From positions 1 to 45,774 of the forward strand of contig JAKQOW010000021.1 of the NCBI GenBank assembly GCA_029565065.1: a stretch of DNA of 45,774 bases, read 5' to 3'. Shown piece after piece: positions 25,281 through 33,912 of the stretch. Within the stretch, counting starts at the first letter, position 1. Each line of letters begins with the position of its first letter. The position numbers and the translations under genes were made by a program. This stretch comes from Acidobacteriota bacterium. GTDB taxonomy: Bacteria > Acidobacteriota > JAAYUB01. The notes under the pieces are model-generated. The model ran no database searches, was not told the DNA's origin, and worked only from the letters and a program-made list of their open reading frames with translations.

Positions 25281-26090
25281 TCAGTGCGAGATGCCTTCGA
25301 AGGCGAACGCCATGACCACCAGGATGAACCCGGCGATACTCAGCAGGCTCAGCGTCCGCCCCGAGGCACGGGTGATCCGGCGCACCACCAGCCCCGTCAG
25401 GTACACCGCCAGGGTGAACCAGGTGGCGATGATGCGCGCATCCAGGCGCAGGTCGGCGGACGCGCGGATCTCGCGCATCCAGTTGAAGCCGGTGAAGATC
25501 GCCACGGCCAGCAGGATCACGCCCAGCAGGCTGCCGTAGAAGTTCACCCGGTCCAGCTGCTCCAGCGACGTGAGCCGGCTGTAAAAGCGGCCGGGCCGCT
25601 TGCGGTGCAGCTCGCGGTAGAGCACGAGGTACAGCACGGCGCCGATGGTGGCGATGGCGAAGGAGGCGAAGGCGAACATGGAGCCGGAGACATGAATCTC
25701 GAACCAGGGGCTGCGGTAGCGCACCGGCAGGTCCCCCGATGGGTGGAACCAGAGGAGGCTGATCACCTGGGCGATGCAGATGATCGGCGCGACGAACGCC
25801 CCCATGGACAGGTCGCGCGAGAACTTCTCGATGCAGACGTACGCCAGCGCGATGATGAACCCGGCAAACGACAGGGCGTCGCACACCGTGGCGATGGGCA
25901 GGTAGCCCAGGTGGGCGATCCGCACCGCCAGCGCCGCCAGGTGCACCACCAGGCCGGCCACGAGCACGCGCGCGGCCAGCAGCCCGCAGCGCCGCTCCAC
26001 GGAGAAGAAGTACTTGAGATAGAGGTATGCCGCGGCGAGGTACAGCGCGGTGAAGGCGGCCTGGGCGGTGAAGGTGAATGTGGTCATCAT
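25281..26090 (-). CDS. hemX: HemX/CcsA-like membrane protein
   Basis: 269 residues with about eight membrane helices. Retains the fold of cytochrome c assembly (CcsA/ResC) proteins, with WFHPSGDLPVRY and HVSGSMFAFASFAIATIGAVL. The haem-handling tryptophan-rich WGxYWxWD signature is missing; at that place reads WMREIRASADLRLDARIIATW. That makes it HemX-like rather than a true haem lyase. HemX is thought to tune glutamyl-tRNA reductase levels, and hemA follows directly. Overlaps the uvrA stop by 2 bp within ATGA. Confidence 0.82.
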   Translation of the reverse strand: MMTTFTFTAQAAFTALYLAAAYLYLKYFFSVERRCGLLAARVLVAGLVVHLAALAVRIAHLGYLPIATVCDALSFAGFIIALAYVCIEKFSRDLSMGAFVAPIICIAQVISLLWFHPSGDLPVRYRSPWFEIHVSGSMFAFASFAIATIGAVLYLVLYRELHRKRPGRFYSRLTSLEQLDRVNFYGSLLGVILLAVAIFTGFNWMREIRASADLRLDARIIATWFTLAVYLTGLVVRRITRASGRTLSLLSIAGFILVVMAFAFEGISH

Positions 26091-28912
26091 GGCGAATCCA
26101 CGGTCCGAGCGCCATAGTCTGCCCTATTTCCGGGCGGAGTGCAATCGCTATTGAGGTAGCGGCGCAAATACGCGCCCGTGGCGGAGCGGGACGCGTCGGC
26201 CAGGCCCTCCAGCGGCCCGGCGTAGACGACCTCGCCGCCCGCGGCGCCGCTGCCGGGGCCGAGGTCGATGACACAGTCGGCCTGGGCGATGAAGTCCAGG
26301 TTGTGCTCGATGGCGATCACCGTGTTGCCCGCGTCCACCAGGTGGTGGATGAGGACGCAGAGGGTGTCGATGTCGGCGAAGTGGAGGCCCGTGGTGGGTT
26401 CGTCCAGCAGGAAGACGGCGCGACGCAGCTGACGGTCGAGCAGGTGCGCGCCCAGCTTGAGCCGCTGTTGCTCGCCGCCGGAGAGCGTGGGCGTGGGCTG
26501 GCCCAGGCGGATGTAGCCCATCCCCGTGTCGGCCAGCACCTGGAGCCGCCGCCGCAGGGCGGGGAAGTTGCGGAACAGGTCCAGCGCCTCGGCGATGCTG
26601 AGGTCCAGCACGTCGGCGATGGAGAGCCCCTGGTAGCGGACCCGGAGCACGTCCCACGCGTAGCGCCGGCCCTGGCACTGGCCGCAGGGGACGAACGAGT
26701 CGGGGAGGAATTTCATTTCCATCCGGATCTGGCCCATTCCGCCGCAGGCGGCGCAGCGGCCGTCGCCGGTGTTGTAACTGAAGTGGCTGGCAGTGAGCCC
26801 GCGCGCCTGGGCTTCGGGCAGCCGGGCGAAGAAGCGGCGGATCTCGTCGAACAGGCCGGTGTACGTGGCGGGGGTGGAGCGCGGCGTCCGGCCCACGGGG
26901 CTCTGATCCACGAAGTAGACGTGGTCCGCCGGGCCGCCGCGGAGCCGGAACGTGTCCACATCGGGGTGCCGCGCCGGGCTGCCCTGCGCCTGGGCGCGCA
27001 GCAGCGGGTAGAGCGTGTCGGCCACGAGGCTGGACTTGCCGGAGCCGGACACGCCCGTCACGACGGTCAGGGCGGCGAACGGGAAAAACGCCCGGATGTT
27101 CTTCAGATTGTGTGTCCGGACGCCCGCGAGCGCGATGCCGTTTCGGCCGATCGCCCGGCGCCGAGCGGGCAGGCGCACGCGGATCCGGCCGGACAGGTAA
27201 TCGGCGGTCGCCGACCTCGCGCAGTCTGCGAGGCCGGCCGCCGGACCGTCGTAGAGCAACCGGCCGCCGCCGGCGCCGCCGCCGGGTCCCAGGTCGATGA
27301 CGTGATCGGCGCTGCGGATGGTGAAGGCGTCGTGCTCCACGACGATGAGGGTGTTGCCCTGGTCGCGGATCTCGCGCAGCAGATCCATCAGCGGCCCGAA
27401 ATCGGCCGGGTGCAGGCCGATGGACGGTTCGTCCAGCACGTAGAGCACGCCGCCCATGGCGTTCTGCAGCCGCGCCGCCAGGCGCAGCCGCTGCAATTCG
27501 CCGCCGGAGAGGGAGTCGGTGGACCGGTTCAGGGTGAGATAGCCCAGGCCGATCCGCATCATGGTCCGGAGCCGGCGGTCCATTTCCCGCGCGAGCACGC
27601 CGGCCTGGGGGAACCGGCGGCGGAACCCGCCCGCCTGTCCGTCCAGCCAGTCGGCCAGCCGGTTCAGGGGCAGTTCCACCAGATCCGCCACGCCCGCCCC
27701 ACCCAGCCGATACGCGCGTCCTACCGCCGCCAGGCGGCAGCCGCCGCACGCGGGGCACGGTTTCTCGCGCAGGTACTGCAGGGTGAAGTCGCGCTGTTCG
27801 GAGGCGGGCAGCCCGCGCCGGTGGGCGAGGAGCAGGTTGACCGGATGGTCGTCGTCCGGCACGTCGTGGGCCTCGGTGAGCAGGGCGTCCCGGGACCCGG
27901 GTGGAAGATCCGCCCAGCGAACCAGCGGGGACAGGTCCAGCGCCGCCAGGGTGCGGTGCCAGGCCCGGCGGAGGCGGCGTTGCAGCGCGGCGTCGTCCAG
28001 GGCCGGTTCCAGGCCGCCCAGGGGCCGGCCCGGATCGGGGAAGATCAGCTCGGGCGGGACGTGCATGACGGCGCCGGTGCCGTCGCACGCGCCGCAGCGG
28101 TGCTGGAGGGAGTGGAACGAGAACGTGGCCGGTTGCGGATCGGGGTATGCCTGGCCGCACGGATGACAGAAGTTCCGCCTGGAATAGAAGCGGGCGTCGC
28201 CCGCCGTCCCCACCACCGTGAGCTCGCCCCGGCCGAGATCGAGCGCCTCGGCCAGGACCTCGGCCGGGACGCGGCGCCCGCCACGGCCGATCCGGGCCGT
28301 TCCGGTCAGCACCTCGATGGTGTGACGCTGGTGCCGCGCCAGCGCGGCGCCGGCCGGCGAGCGGACCTTGCCGTCCACTCGGACCCGTTCGACGCCGCGG
28401 CGCGCCAGTTCGGCCAGCAGCGTGCGGTAGTGCCCCTTCCGGCCGCGGATGACCGGGGCGTACACCGCCGCCTCCTGTCCGGCGAAATCCCGGCCGATCA
28501 TGCCGGCCAGGCCCTCGGGCGGCAGCGACAGCAGGGGTTCGGCGCAGACGGGGCAGTGGGGCGTGGCGCAACTGTAGAAGAGAAGCCGCAGATAATCATA
28601 CACTTCGGACGCGGTGCCCAGCGTGGACAGCGCGGCCGGCGCGCCGGCGTTCTGCTGTAAGGACAGCGCCGGCGCCAACCCGCCGATCCAGTCCACCCGG
28701 GGCTTCTGGAACAGGTGCAGGAACTGGCGGGCGTACGGCGCCAGCGACTCCAGGTACCGCCGCTGCCCCTCGGCGTAGACGACGTTGTAGGCGAGGGTGG
28801 ACTTGCCGGAGCCGCTCACGCCCGTGATGACGGTCAGACGCTGCCGCGGGATTGAAACAGAAATACCCTGCAGGTTGTTTTCAGAGGCGTTCTCGATCCG
28901 GATCGCACCCAT
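26087..28912 (-). CDS. uvrA: UvrA-type excinuclease ATPase
   Basis: 941 residues from ATG 28912 (an in-frame GTG at 28921 is possible). Two ABC modules: Walker A GVSGSGKST (31-39) and a second GVSGSGKSS in the middle; signatures LSGGELQRLRLA and LSGGEQQRLKLG; Walker B LYVLDEPSIGLH and VFLLDEPTTGLH. CxxC zinc-binding pairs occur in FYSCATPHCPVC, RCGACDG, CPACGG and RCAACGG. The UvrB-binding insertion (about 125-250, with PVIRGRKGHYRTLLAE) is kept, which argues against a UvrA2-type paralogue. Senses bulky DNA lesions in nucleotide excision repair. Heads a leftward operon with haem genes. Confidence 0.93.
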   Translation of the reverse strand: MGAIRIENASENNLQGISVSIPRQRLTVITGVSGSGKSTLAYNVVYAEGQRRYLESLAPYARQFLHLFQKPRVDWIGGLAPALSLQQNAGAPAALSTLGTASEVYDYLRLLFYSCATPHCPVCAEPLLSLPPEGLAGMIGRDFAGQEAAVYAPVIRGRKGHYRTLLAELARRGVERVRVDGKVRSPAGAALARHQRHTIEVLTGTARIGRGGRRVPAEVLAEALDLGRGELTVVGTAGDARFYSRRNFCHPCGQAYPDPQPATFSFHSLQHRCGACDGTGAVMHVPPELIFPDPGRPLGGLEPALDDAALQRRLRRAWHRTLAALDLSPLVRWADLPPGSRDALLTEAHDVPDDDHPVNLLLAHRRGLPASEQRDFTLQYLREKPCPACGGCRLAAVGRAYRLGGAGVADLVELPLNRLADWLDGQAGGFRRRFPQAGVLAREMDRRLRTMMRIGLGYLTLNRSTDSLSGGELQRLRLAARLQNAMGGVLYVLDEPSIGLHPADFGPLMDLLREIRDQGNTLIVVEHDAFTIRSADHVIDLGPGGGAGGGRLLYDGPAAGLADCARSATADYLSGRIRVRLPARRRAIGRNGIALAGVRTHNLKNIRAFFPFAALTVVTGVSGSGKSSLVADTLYPLLRAQAQGSPARHPDVDTFRLRGGPADHVYFVDQSPVGRTPRSTPATYTGLFDEIRRFFARLPEAQARGLTASHFSYNTGDGRCAACGGMGQIRMEMKFLPDSFVPCGQCQGRRYAWDVLRVRYQGLSIADVLDLSIAEALDLFRNFPALRRRLQVLADTGMGYIRLGQPTPTLSGGEQQRLKLGAHLLDRQLRRAVFLLDEPTTGLHFADIDTLCVLIHHLVDAGNTVIAIEHNLDFIAQADCVIDLGPGSGAAGGEVVYAGPLEGLADASRSATGAYLRRYLNSDCTPPGNRADYGARTVDSP

Positions 28913-28932
28913 GGCCAACACCCCCGCCGTGC

Positions 28933-28941
28933 ATTATACCA
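28933..28941 (-). promoter_or_regulatory. Extended -10 promoter of the uvrA operon
   Basis: TGGTATAAT on the minus strand, with TATAAT at 28933-28938, about 20 bp upstream of the start codon. There is no -35 match, which fits an extended -10 promoter. A very short leader is implied. Confidence 0.6.
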
Positions 28942-28980
28942 GCCCGGCGGCGGGGCGGGGGAGCGGCGGTCGAGCGGATG

Positions 28981-30075
28981 TCAGAGCTTCTCCAGGTGCA
29001 TGTCCAGGAGCGGTTTGGTGAACTCCCGGCTGAACCAGACGGCCAGAGCGATGTTGATGACCAGGACGATGATGACGGTGACGATGGCCCATCCTTTCAG
29101 CCCGGAGATGGGCTGCTGGACTTCCTGCAGGTCCTGTTCCACCAGGAGGTACCAGTGGGTGTCGGGGAACGCATCCCGCAGGTTGGTCCGGGCGATCCCG
29201 ATGAAGCGGGCCTGGGACGTCCGGCGCTCCACCTGGAACGCCCGTTGCTGGCCTTCCTCGAGCAGCGGTTTGGCCGGCTCGAAGAAATCGTATGTGACCT
29301 GGTTGCTGAGGTCCACGTCGCGCGAGGAGATGATGGTCCCGTCGGAGGCGATCAGGAGCGCCTGACCGGTTTCGCCGAAGCGGAACGGGCGGATGATGGC
29401 GTTGATGTAGTCCGTTTTCAGGATCCCCCGAATCATGCCCAGCAGCGACTGGTTCGAGTCGAAGACGGGCACGATGACCTCCAGGATGTAGGCCTTGTAG
29501 AATTCGCTCCGCTTGACGTCGCTGACGTAGGCCCCGCGCTGCATGTAGCTGTTGACGACGAGGTCCCGCCATTTGCTGTCGCCGTACAGGTAGTGGTCGG
29601 GGATGTGAGCTGATGCCACTGCCATGCCCTGGCGGTTCAGTACGGTGACCTCCCGGAAGGTCGGATGGATGGCGATGAATTTGGTGAGGTAGGCCGAGAG
29701 CGGAGTGCCGACGATCCGGCGGACCTGCGGATCCTCCGGCGCGAGGCCGGCCCAGGCCTTCTCCTGTTCGATGTTCTGTGCCAGCGCCGCCTCTTCCTTC
29801 CCCTGCAACTCACGGTTGCCGGTCGCAAGGGTTTCGAGCACGCTGGGATTGCAAGCCAGGCCGTCCATCTGGCGGCTGGCGGCTTGCAGCTGGTTGCGCA
29901 GCTGGAGCGTCGCGATCTCGGCCAGATCAGCCAGTTCCTTGCCTTTCATCTCCATGTACTGCGCCTCGTTGTGCGAGAAGATGATCCAGAAACAGAGAAT
30001 CATCGGCACAACACCGAGGAAGAGCAGCATGATCAATATCCGGGGCTGGATGCCGAAAAGGGTTTTGGTAGCCAT
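28981..30075 (-). CDS. Membrane sensor with periplasmic Cache domain and no output domain
   Basis: 364 residues from ATG 30075, which has GAGGAGG 5 nt upstream. First helix about 11-34, a long periplasmic double-Cache (dCache)-like region (about 40-320) with the conserved blocks GMAVASAHIPDHYLYGDSKW and GQALLIASDGTIISS, then a second helix (about 326-346). The protein ends 20 residues later, at FTKPLLDMHLEKL. That is the start of a HAMP-like stalk, but no kinase, methyl-accepting or cyclase domain follows. Divergent from a Ser/Thr kinase gene, so signal output may pass to a partner. Confidence 0.85.
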   Translation of the reverse strand: MATKTLFGIQPRILIMLLFLGVVPMILCFWIIFSHNEAQYMEMKGKELADLAEIATLQLRNQLQAASRQMDGLACNPSVLETLATGNRELQGKEEAALAQNIEQEKAWAGLAPEDPQVRRIVGTPLSAYLTKFIAIHPTFREVTVLNRQGMAVASAHIPDHYLYGDSKWRDLVVNSYMQRGAYVSDVKRSEFYKAYILEVIVPVFDSNQSLLGMIRGILKTDYINAIIRPFRFGETGQALLIASDGTIISSRDVDLSNQVTYDFFEPAKPLLEEGQQRAFQVERRTSQARFIGIARTNLRDAFPDTHWYLLVEQDLQEVQQPISGLKGWAIVTVIIVLVINIALAVWFSREFTKPLLDMHLEKL

Positions 30076-30182
30076 AAGTACCTCCTCGCAATCCATTGGC
30101 GGACATCTGATTGTTTGCTTTCATTGTAGTAAAACCGAGCGGGATTATCAATCCGAAATACCCGACCGGCGGCCGGAGCGTG

Positions 30183-30191
30183 TGGTATAAT
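30183..30191 (+). promoter_or_regulatory. Extended -10 promoter of the Ser/Thr kinase gene
   Basis: TGGTATAAT, with TATAAT at 30186-30191, 25 bp before the chosen start codon. No -35 match. Confidence 0.6.
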
Positions 30192-30215
30192 GCAGCCGGT
30201 AAAGGATTTAGAGCA

Positions 30216-31070
30216 ATGCGACTGGAAAAGATCGGCAAGTACGACGTGGTCCGCGTGCTGGGCAAGGGATCCACCGGCAAGGTGTACAAGGCGTTCGATC
30301 CCATCATCGACCGGTTTGTCGCCCTCAAGGTCATTCCCGGAGAGATTGTCAGCCAGCCGGAGCACCTCCAGCGCTTCAAGAAGGAAGTGAAGGCGCAGGG
30401 GCGGGTGTTGCATCCCAACGTGGCTACCATCTTTGACGTGGATTTTTCCGACGGCAACTACGTGATCGTCATGGAGTACGTGGAAGGCCGCTCCCTGCGC
30501 GACCTGATGCAGGCGGAGCGCATCCTCACTCTGAAGCTCTTTTACCGGATCATCTCCCAGGCATGCGCCGGCCTGCATTGCGCCCACAAGCAGGGCGTGG
30601 TCCACCGCGACATCAAGCCGGAGAACATCTGCCTGACCTCCGAGGGGCGCGTCAAGATCCTCGATTTTTCCATCGCGAAGCTGCAGTCCTCGACGACGTC
30701 CACCGGCCTTGGCTTCCTGCTGGGCAGCGCCTATTACATGGCGCCGGAGCAGATCCAGGGCCTGCTGATCACGCCGGCGGCGGACCAGTTCGCCCTCGGC
30801 GTGATTGCCTATGAGATGCTTGCCGGCAAGCGGCCGTTCCAGGGGCGCAATGTGGCGGATACCATCCTGAGCGCCACCCGGCAGGATCCGCCACTCATCG
30901 GTGAGTCGAATCCCATGGTGGACGAGGATCTCGAACTCATCATCCGGGTTGCGCTGGCCAAGGAGCCGCATCGGCGGTACCCCTCGGTGGCCCGTTTCGG
31001 CCGGGCGTTGCGCGACTATTTCGGGAAGGTCAGCCCCGCCGTTCTGGAGGAGGAGAGCCCGGACGACTGA
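30216..31070 (+). CDS. Hanks-type Ser/Thr protein kinase
   Basis: 284 residues from ATG 30216, preceded by AAAGGA (30201-30206); an in-frame start at 30111 would lie upstream of the promoter. Kinase landmarks: GKGSTGKVYKA (16-26), Lys38 in VALKV, Glu57, HRDIKPEN (130-137) and YMAPEQ. The DFG motif reads DFS (150-152). The domain fills the whole protein, with no membrane helix and no sensor, so it is probably a soluble cytoplasmic kinase. The nearby Cache protein is a candidate partner. Confidence 0.93.
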   Translation: MRLEKIGKYDVVRVLGKGSTGKVYKAFDPIIDRFVALKVIPGEIVSQPEHLQRFKKEVKAQGRVLHPNVATIFDVDFSDGNYVIVMEYVEGRSLRDLMQAERILTLKLFYRIISQACAGLHCAHKQGVVHRDIKPENICLTSEGRVKILDFSIAKLQSSTTSTGLGFLLGSAYYMAPEQIQGLLITPAADQFALGVIAYEMLAGKRPFQGRNVADTILSATRQDPPLIGESNPMVDEDLELIIRVALAKEPHRRYPSVARFGRALRDYFGKVSPAVLEEESPDD

Positions 31071-31100
31071 TCCGGAGCCGGCGCCCGCACCACATTTGTG

Positions 31101-31128
31101 TTGATTTCGCCTGCTTCACCGCTATAAT
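31101..31128 (+). promoter_or_regulatory. Promoter of the FadL-type porin gene
   Basis: TTGATT (31101-31106), 16-bp spacer, TATAAT (31123-31128), leaving a leader of about 80 nt before the start codon. Confidence 0.65.
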
Positions 31129-31218
31129 ACATCCCAATTTTCGATCGGATGCGGATCCCTGTACGGTCTGAGCTGACCGGAGCCGAGTTCGATTCTGAAA
31201 TCACATAAGGAGCAGTCT

Positions 31219-32481
31219 ATGAAGAGACTCGTCGTGGCAGTGATCGCAATGGGTTTGCTGGCTGGCGGGAACCTGCTGGCCGCCGGTTTCGCCATCAACG
31301 AGCAGGGCGCCCGCTCCATGGCCCAGGCCATGGCGTTCGTCGCCCGGGCCGATGACCCGTCTGCCGTGTTCTACAATCCCGCCGGCATCACCCAGCTCGA
31401 GGGGACCCAGTTCTACTTCGGCGCCACGGCCATCGCCCAGGGTACGACCTGGAGCAATGACCTCGGCACCTTGTCCATCGAGTCGGACGACCGCTGGGAG
31501 ATCCCGCCCCACATGTACGTCACCCACCAGCTCAACGAGGACTGGTACTTCGGCTTCGGCTTCTTTGTGCCGTACGGCCTGAGCAAGAAGTGGCCGGCGG
31601 AGTTCCCCGGCAAGTACTCGTCGCGGAACGTCCGACTGCAGGCGTTTTACCTCAATCCCAACATCGCATACAAGATCAACGACGTCCTGAGCGTCGCGGT
31701 GGGCCTGGACATCGTGTACAGCACGGCGAAACTGGAGCGGGACCTCTACCTGGCGCAGATCATCCCGGGCGTGTCCGACGGCTACTTCAGCGCCGACGTC
31801 TCCGGCACCGGGTTCGGCGCCAACGCGGCCCTGCTGGCCAAGATCAACGACAAGCTGTCCTTCGGGGCCAGCTACCGGAGCCAGGTCAAGGTGGATTTCG
31901 ACGGCGACCTGACCAACACCATCCCCAGCACGGGCAATCCCGTCTACGACGGGATGCTGGCCTCCCTCTTCCCGAACCAGGAGGTGGAGACCGCCATCAC
32001 CATGCCCGACGTGATCCAGGTGGGCTTCGCCACCACCCCGAAGGAGAACTACACCACCGAGCTCGACTTCCAGTGGACCAACTGGAGCGTCTACGACACG
32101 CTGCCGTTCATCTTCTCCCAGCCGACACAGGCGCTGGTATCTCAGGAAATCCCGAAGCTCTGGAAGGACGGCTATGCCCTCCGCTGGGGCAACGAGTACA
32201 AGTACTCCGAGAGCCTGGATCTCCGCGCCGGCGCCTACTACGACTGGAACCCGGTGCCCAACGCCACCCTCGATCCGATGCTGCCCGATTCCAACCGGGT
32301 CAGCTTCCAGGCGGGCTTCGGCTGGCACAACGAGAAGATCACGCTCGACGTCGCCTACATGTACATCTACTTTTTCGAGCGGGACATCAACAACAACGCC
32401 GCCTTCAGGATCGTCCCGAGCTCCGGGCGCTACGAGAGCAGCGCGCACCTGTTCGGCCTGTCGCTCGGCTACCGCTTCTAG
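31219..32481 (+). CDS. OmpP1/FadL-type outer-membrane porin
   Basis: 420 residues. Signal peptide 1-21 (ending LLAAG), then the FadL hatch region: FAINEQGARSMAQAMAFVA, ADDPSAVFYNPAGITQLEG. The rest is amphipathic beta strands rich in aromatic residues, and the protein ends SLGYRF with the C-terminal Phe expected for BAM-dependent barrels. Likely imports hydrophobic compounds such as fatty acids or aromatics. AAGGAG lies 6 nt upstream of the ATG. Single-gene unit between its own promoter and terminator. Confidence 0.92.
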   Translation: MKRLVVAVIAMGLLAGGNLLAAGFAINEQGARSMAQAMAFVARADDPSAVFYNPAGITQLEGTQFYFGATAIAQGTTWSNDLGTLSIESDDRWEIPPHMYVTHQLNEDWYFGFGFFVPYGLSKKWPAEFPGKYSSRNVRLQAFYLNPNIAYKINDVLSVAVGLDIVYSTAKLERDLYLAQIIPGVSDGYFSADVSGTGFGANAALLAKINDKLSFGASYRSQVKVDFDGDLTNTIPSTGNPVYDGMLASLFPNQEVETAITMPDVIQVGFATTPKENYTTELDFQWTNWSVYDTLPFIFSQPTQALVSQEIPKLWKDGYALRWGNEYKYSESLDLRAGAYYDWNPVPNATLDPMLPDSNRVSFQAGFGWHNEKITLDVAYMYIYFFERDINNNAAFRIVPSSGRYESSAHLFGLSLGYRF

Positions 32482-32511
32482 CGTTTGGGTGCCATCAACG
32501 GTACTTTGTTC

Positions 32512-32544
32512 ACGGCCGGCCCCACCAGGGGCCGGCCGTTTTTT
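32512..32544 (+). terminator. Rho-independent terminator after the FadL-type gene
   Basis: ACGGCCGGCCCC pairs with GGGGCCGGCCGT across a 4-nt loop, followed by TTTTTT. Strong and correctly placed 30 bp past the stop. Confidence 0.9.
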
Positions 32545-32581
32545 CCGGCGGAGAAATCGGACGTGCGTCGGCGCCGGCATG

Positions 32582-32590
32582 TGGTATAAT
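32582..32590 (+). promoter_or_regulatory. Extended -10 promoter of ssrA
   Basis: TGGTATAAT, with TATAAT at 32585-32590, 24 bp before the mature tmRNA 5' end. A short precursor leader is implied. Confidence 0.65.
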
Positions 32591-32614
32591 CAGGCTGCGT
32601 CGATGATCTTTGAT

Positions 32615-32961
32615 GGGGGCGAAAAGGGTTCGACGGGAGTGGTTGAGGCTCCGGAGGCATGCCGGGTTTCCTGACCCGTAAAAATCGGGAAGCTAACAAT
32701 AGCTGCTGAAGCTAACTACGCACTGGCTGCTTAACTAGCAGCCCGGTACCGGTCGCTCCCGCCTGTGGGCGGCCGGCTGCCGTCACACAGCAGGCTGGAT
32801 CCGCCGTGCGACTCCGAGCGGCGGATCGAGAAACAGGGGTTGGCCGACGGCGAGTTTTTCTGTTTGGATCGCCCGAAGCGAGACACGAAAACAGAATAAG
32901 CATGTAGTCTCCGGCTGCTGAAAACTCTCGGACGGGGGTTCAATTCCCCCCGCCTCCACCA
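32615..32961 (+). ncRNA. ssrA: Transfer-messenger RNA (tmRNA)
   Basis: 347 nt. The 5' end GGGGGCG pairs with CGCCTCC before ACCA to make a seven-pair acceptor stem, with the CCA encoded (32959-32961). The T-arm GGTTCAATTCCCCC is near 32938. The tag reading frame ends AAC TAC GCA CTG GCT GCT TAA (NYALAA). The resume codon is one of two adjacent GCT codons, giving A(A)EANYALAA. The TAGCT before the second GCT resembles the usual resume-codon upstream element. Rescues stalled ribosomes with SmpB, which is not in the window. Confidence 0.96.
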
Positions 32962-33275
32962 TCTTGCCTTCTCTTCCCGCGAGATCGCGCCGGTGCCCTC
33001 TGCGCACGCGACCACAACAACATACCTTTGCATCCTTACCCGAGCATATCGGATCCACGCGGACATGCGTCCCGGCCTGCAGGTTGTATTCCGGCCGGCC
33101 GGGGCGGGGCGAAACTCGGACCGGCGGCGTCCATCTTTAACAATGGAGCGCCGAGCGACCGGCCGGAAAAACGGCCGGGACCGGGATCCTGAAAAATTTG
33201 GATATCCGGTTGAAATGACAGGAGGACCCGATTAAAATGAAAGCGTTTGTCCGAATCATTGGCGAGGTGGAATCC
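32962..33275. other. Gene-free gap after ssrA
   Basis: No gene seen. A CCGGCCGG-AAAAA-CGGCCGG palindrome lies near 33160-33178. GGAGG at about 33221 precedes an ATG at 33237 that could extend the next gene by 13 residues. The 14-mer AAAAATTTGGATAT (near 33192) recurs near 33848, upstream of recJ. Confidence 0.45.
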
Positions 33276-33800
33276 ATGAAAAAATTGGCGCGCGGATCGG
33301 CCATCCTGCTGGTACTCGTCGCATCGGTCCTCTGCCTGTCCGCCCAGAACGACAAGGCGGCCATCGACCAGCTCAAGGGTGAGCTGGAGCAGAACAACAT
33401 CGTGTACTTTGCCACCGCTGTCCCGGGTGCGGCAGGCACCTACGTCGGGGTTCAGCACATCAAGGGGATGGCGCTCATCGTCATCCACTGCCGGGCCGCC
33501 GCCGACAACGTGTCCTTCCTCGACGAGGAGATCGCCAAGAAGGATTACCGCAAGGTCTATAAGGATTTGAGCATGATGCGCGGCAACGACTATTCCCTGG
33601 TCTTCGATTTCGGCCTCAACAGTCTGGAAATCGAATCCGGTTCAGGTGATTTCATACAGGAGAATGAGAAGGTCCGTTATCTGAACAAATCATTCACGGA
33701 CAACCATTTCACCACACAGGAAGAATACGAGGCGTTCGTCAACAAGTACCGCGAGTCGTACGTCCGCTGGCTCCAGGTGATCAGCAAGCAGATCCGGTAA
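33276..33800 (+). CDS. Small exported protein of unknown function
   Basis: 174 residues from ATG 33276, preferred over ATG 33237 because the signal peptide MKKLARGSAILLVLVASVLC begins there and GAGGTGG precedes it. Cleavage is likely after LSA (about residue 23). The mature part is soluble, with GTYVGVQHIKGMALIVIHC, a charged helix around EEIAKKDYRKVYKDLSMM, and a C-terminal helix ending WLQVISKQIR. No motif recognised. Likely periplasmic. Confidence 0.75.
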   Translation: MKKLARGSAILLVLVASVLCLSAQNDKAAIDQLKGELEQNNIVYFATAVPGAAGTYVGVQHIKGMALIVIHCRAAADNVSFLDEEIAKKDYRKVYKDLSMMRGNDYSLVFDFGLNSLEIESGSGDFIQENEKVRYLNKSFTDNHFTTQEEYEAFVNKYRESYVRWLQVISKQIR

Positions 33801-33877
33801 CCCGGTTTCCAGCCCGAGCCTGGGAGCAAAAATACACGATCTTTCCAAAAATTTGGATATTTCTTCAAGAATATGTA

Positions 33878-33907
33878 TTGTTCCACGTCGATCCGGCGTG
33901 GTATAAT
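33878..33907 (+). promoter_or_regulatory. Promoter of recJ
   Basis: TTGTTC (33878-33883), 18-bp spacer, TATAAT (33902-33907) with TGG before it. Transcription should start at about 33913-33915, which is where the recJ frame opens. Confidence 0.65.
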
Positions 33908-33912
33908 TCTCT

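Noticed and set aside
26087..28912. UvrA2-type (toxin or drug resistance) paralogue instead of UvrA
   Set aside because: The UvrB-binding insertion and the zinc-binding Cys pairs are present, which fits a repair UvrA better.
32731..33066. Minus-strand open frame across the tmRNA 3' half
   Set aside because: It is the antisense of ssrA. The RRGELNPRPRVF-type peptide is a well-known artefact of reading the tRNA-like 3' end backwards.
33186..33862. The 14-mer AAAAATTTGGATAT, repeated near 33192 and 33848, as an operator
   Set aside because: Only two copies, no dyad symmetry, and different positions relative to the two downstream genes.
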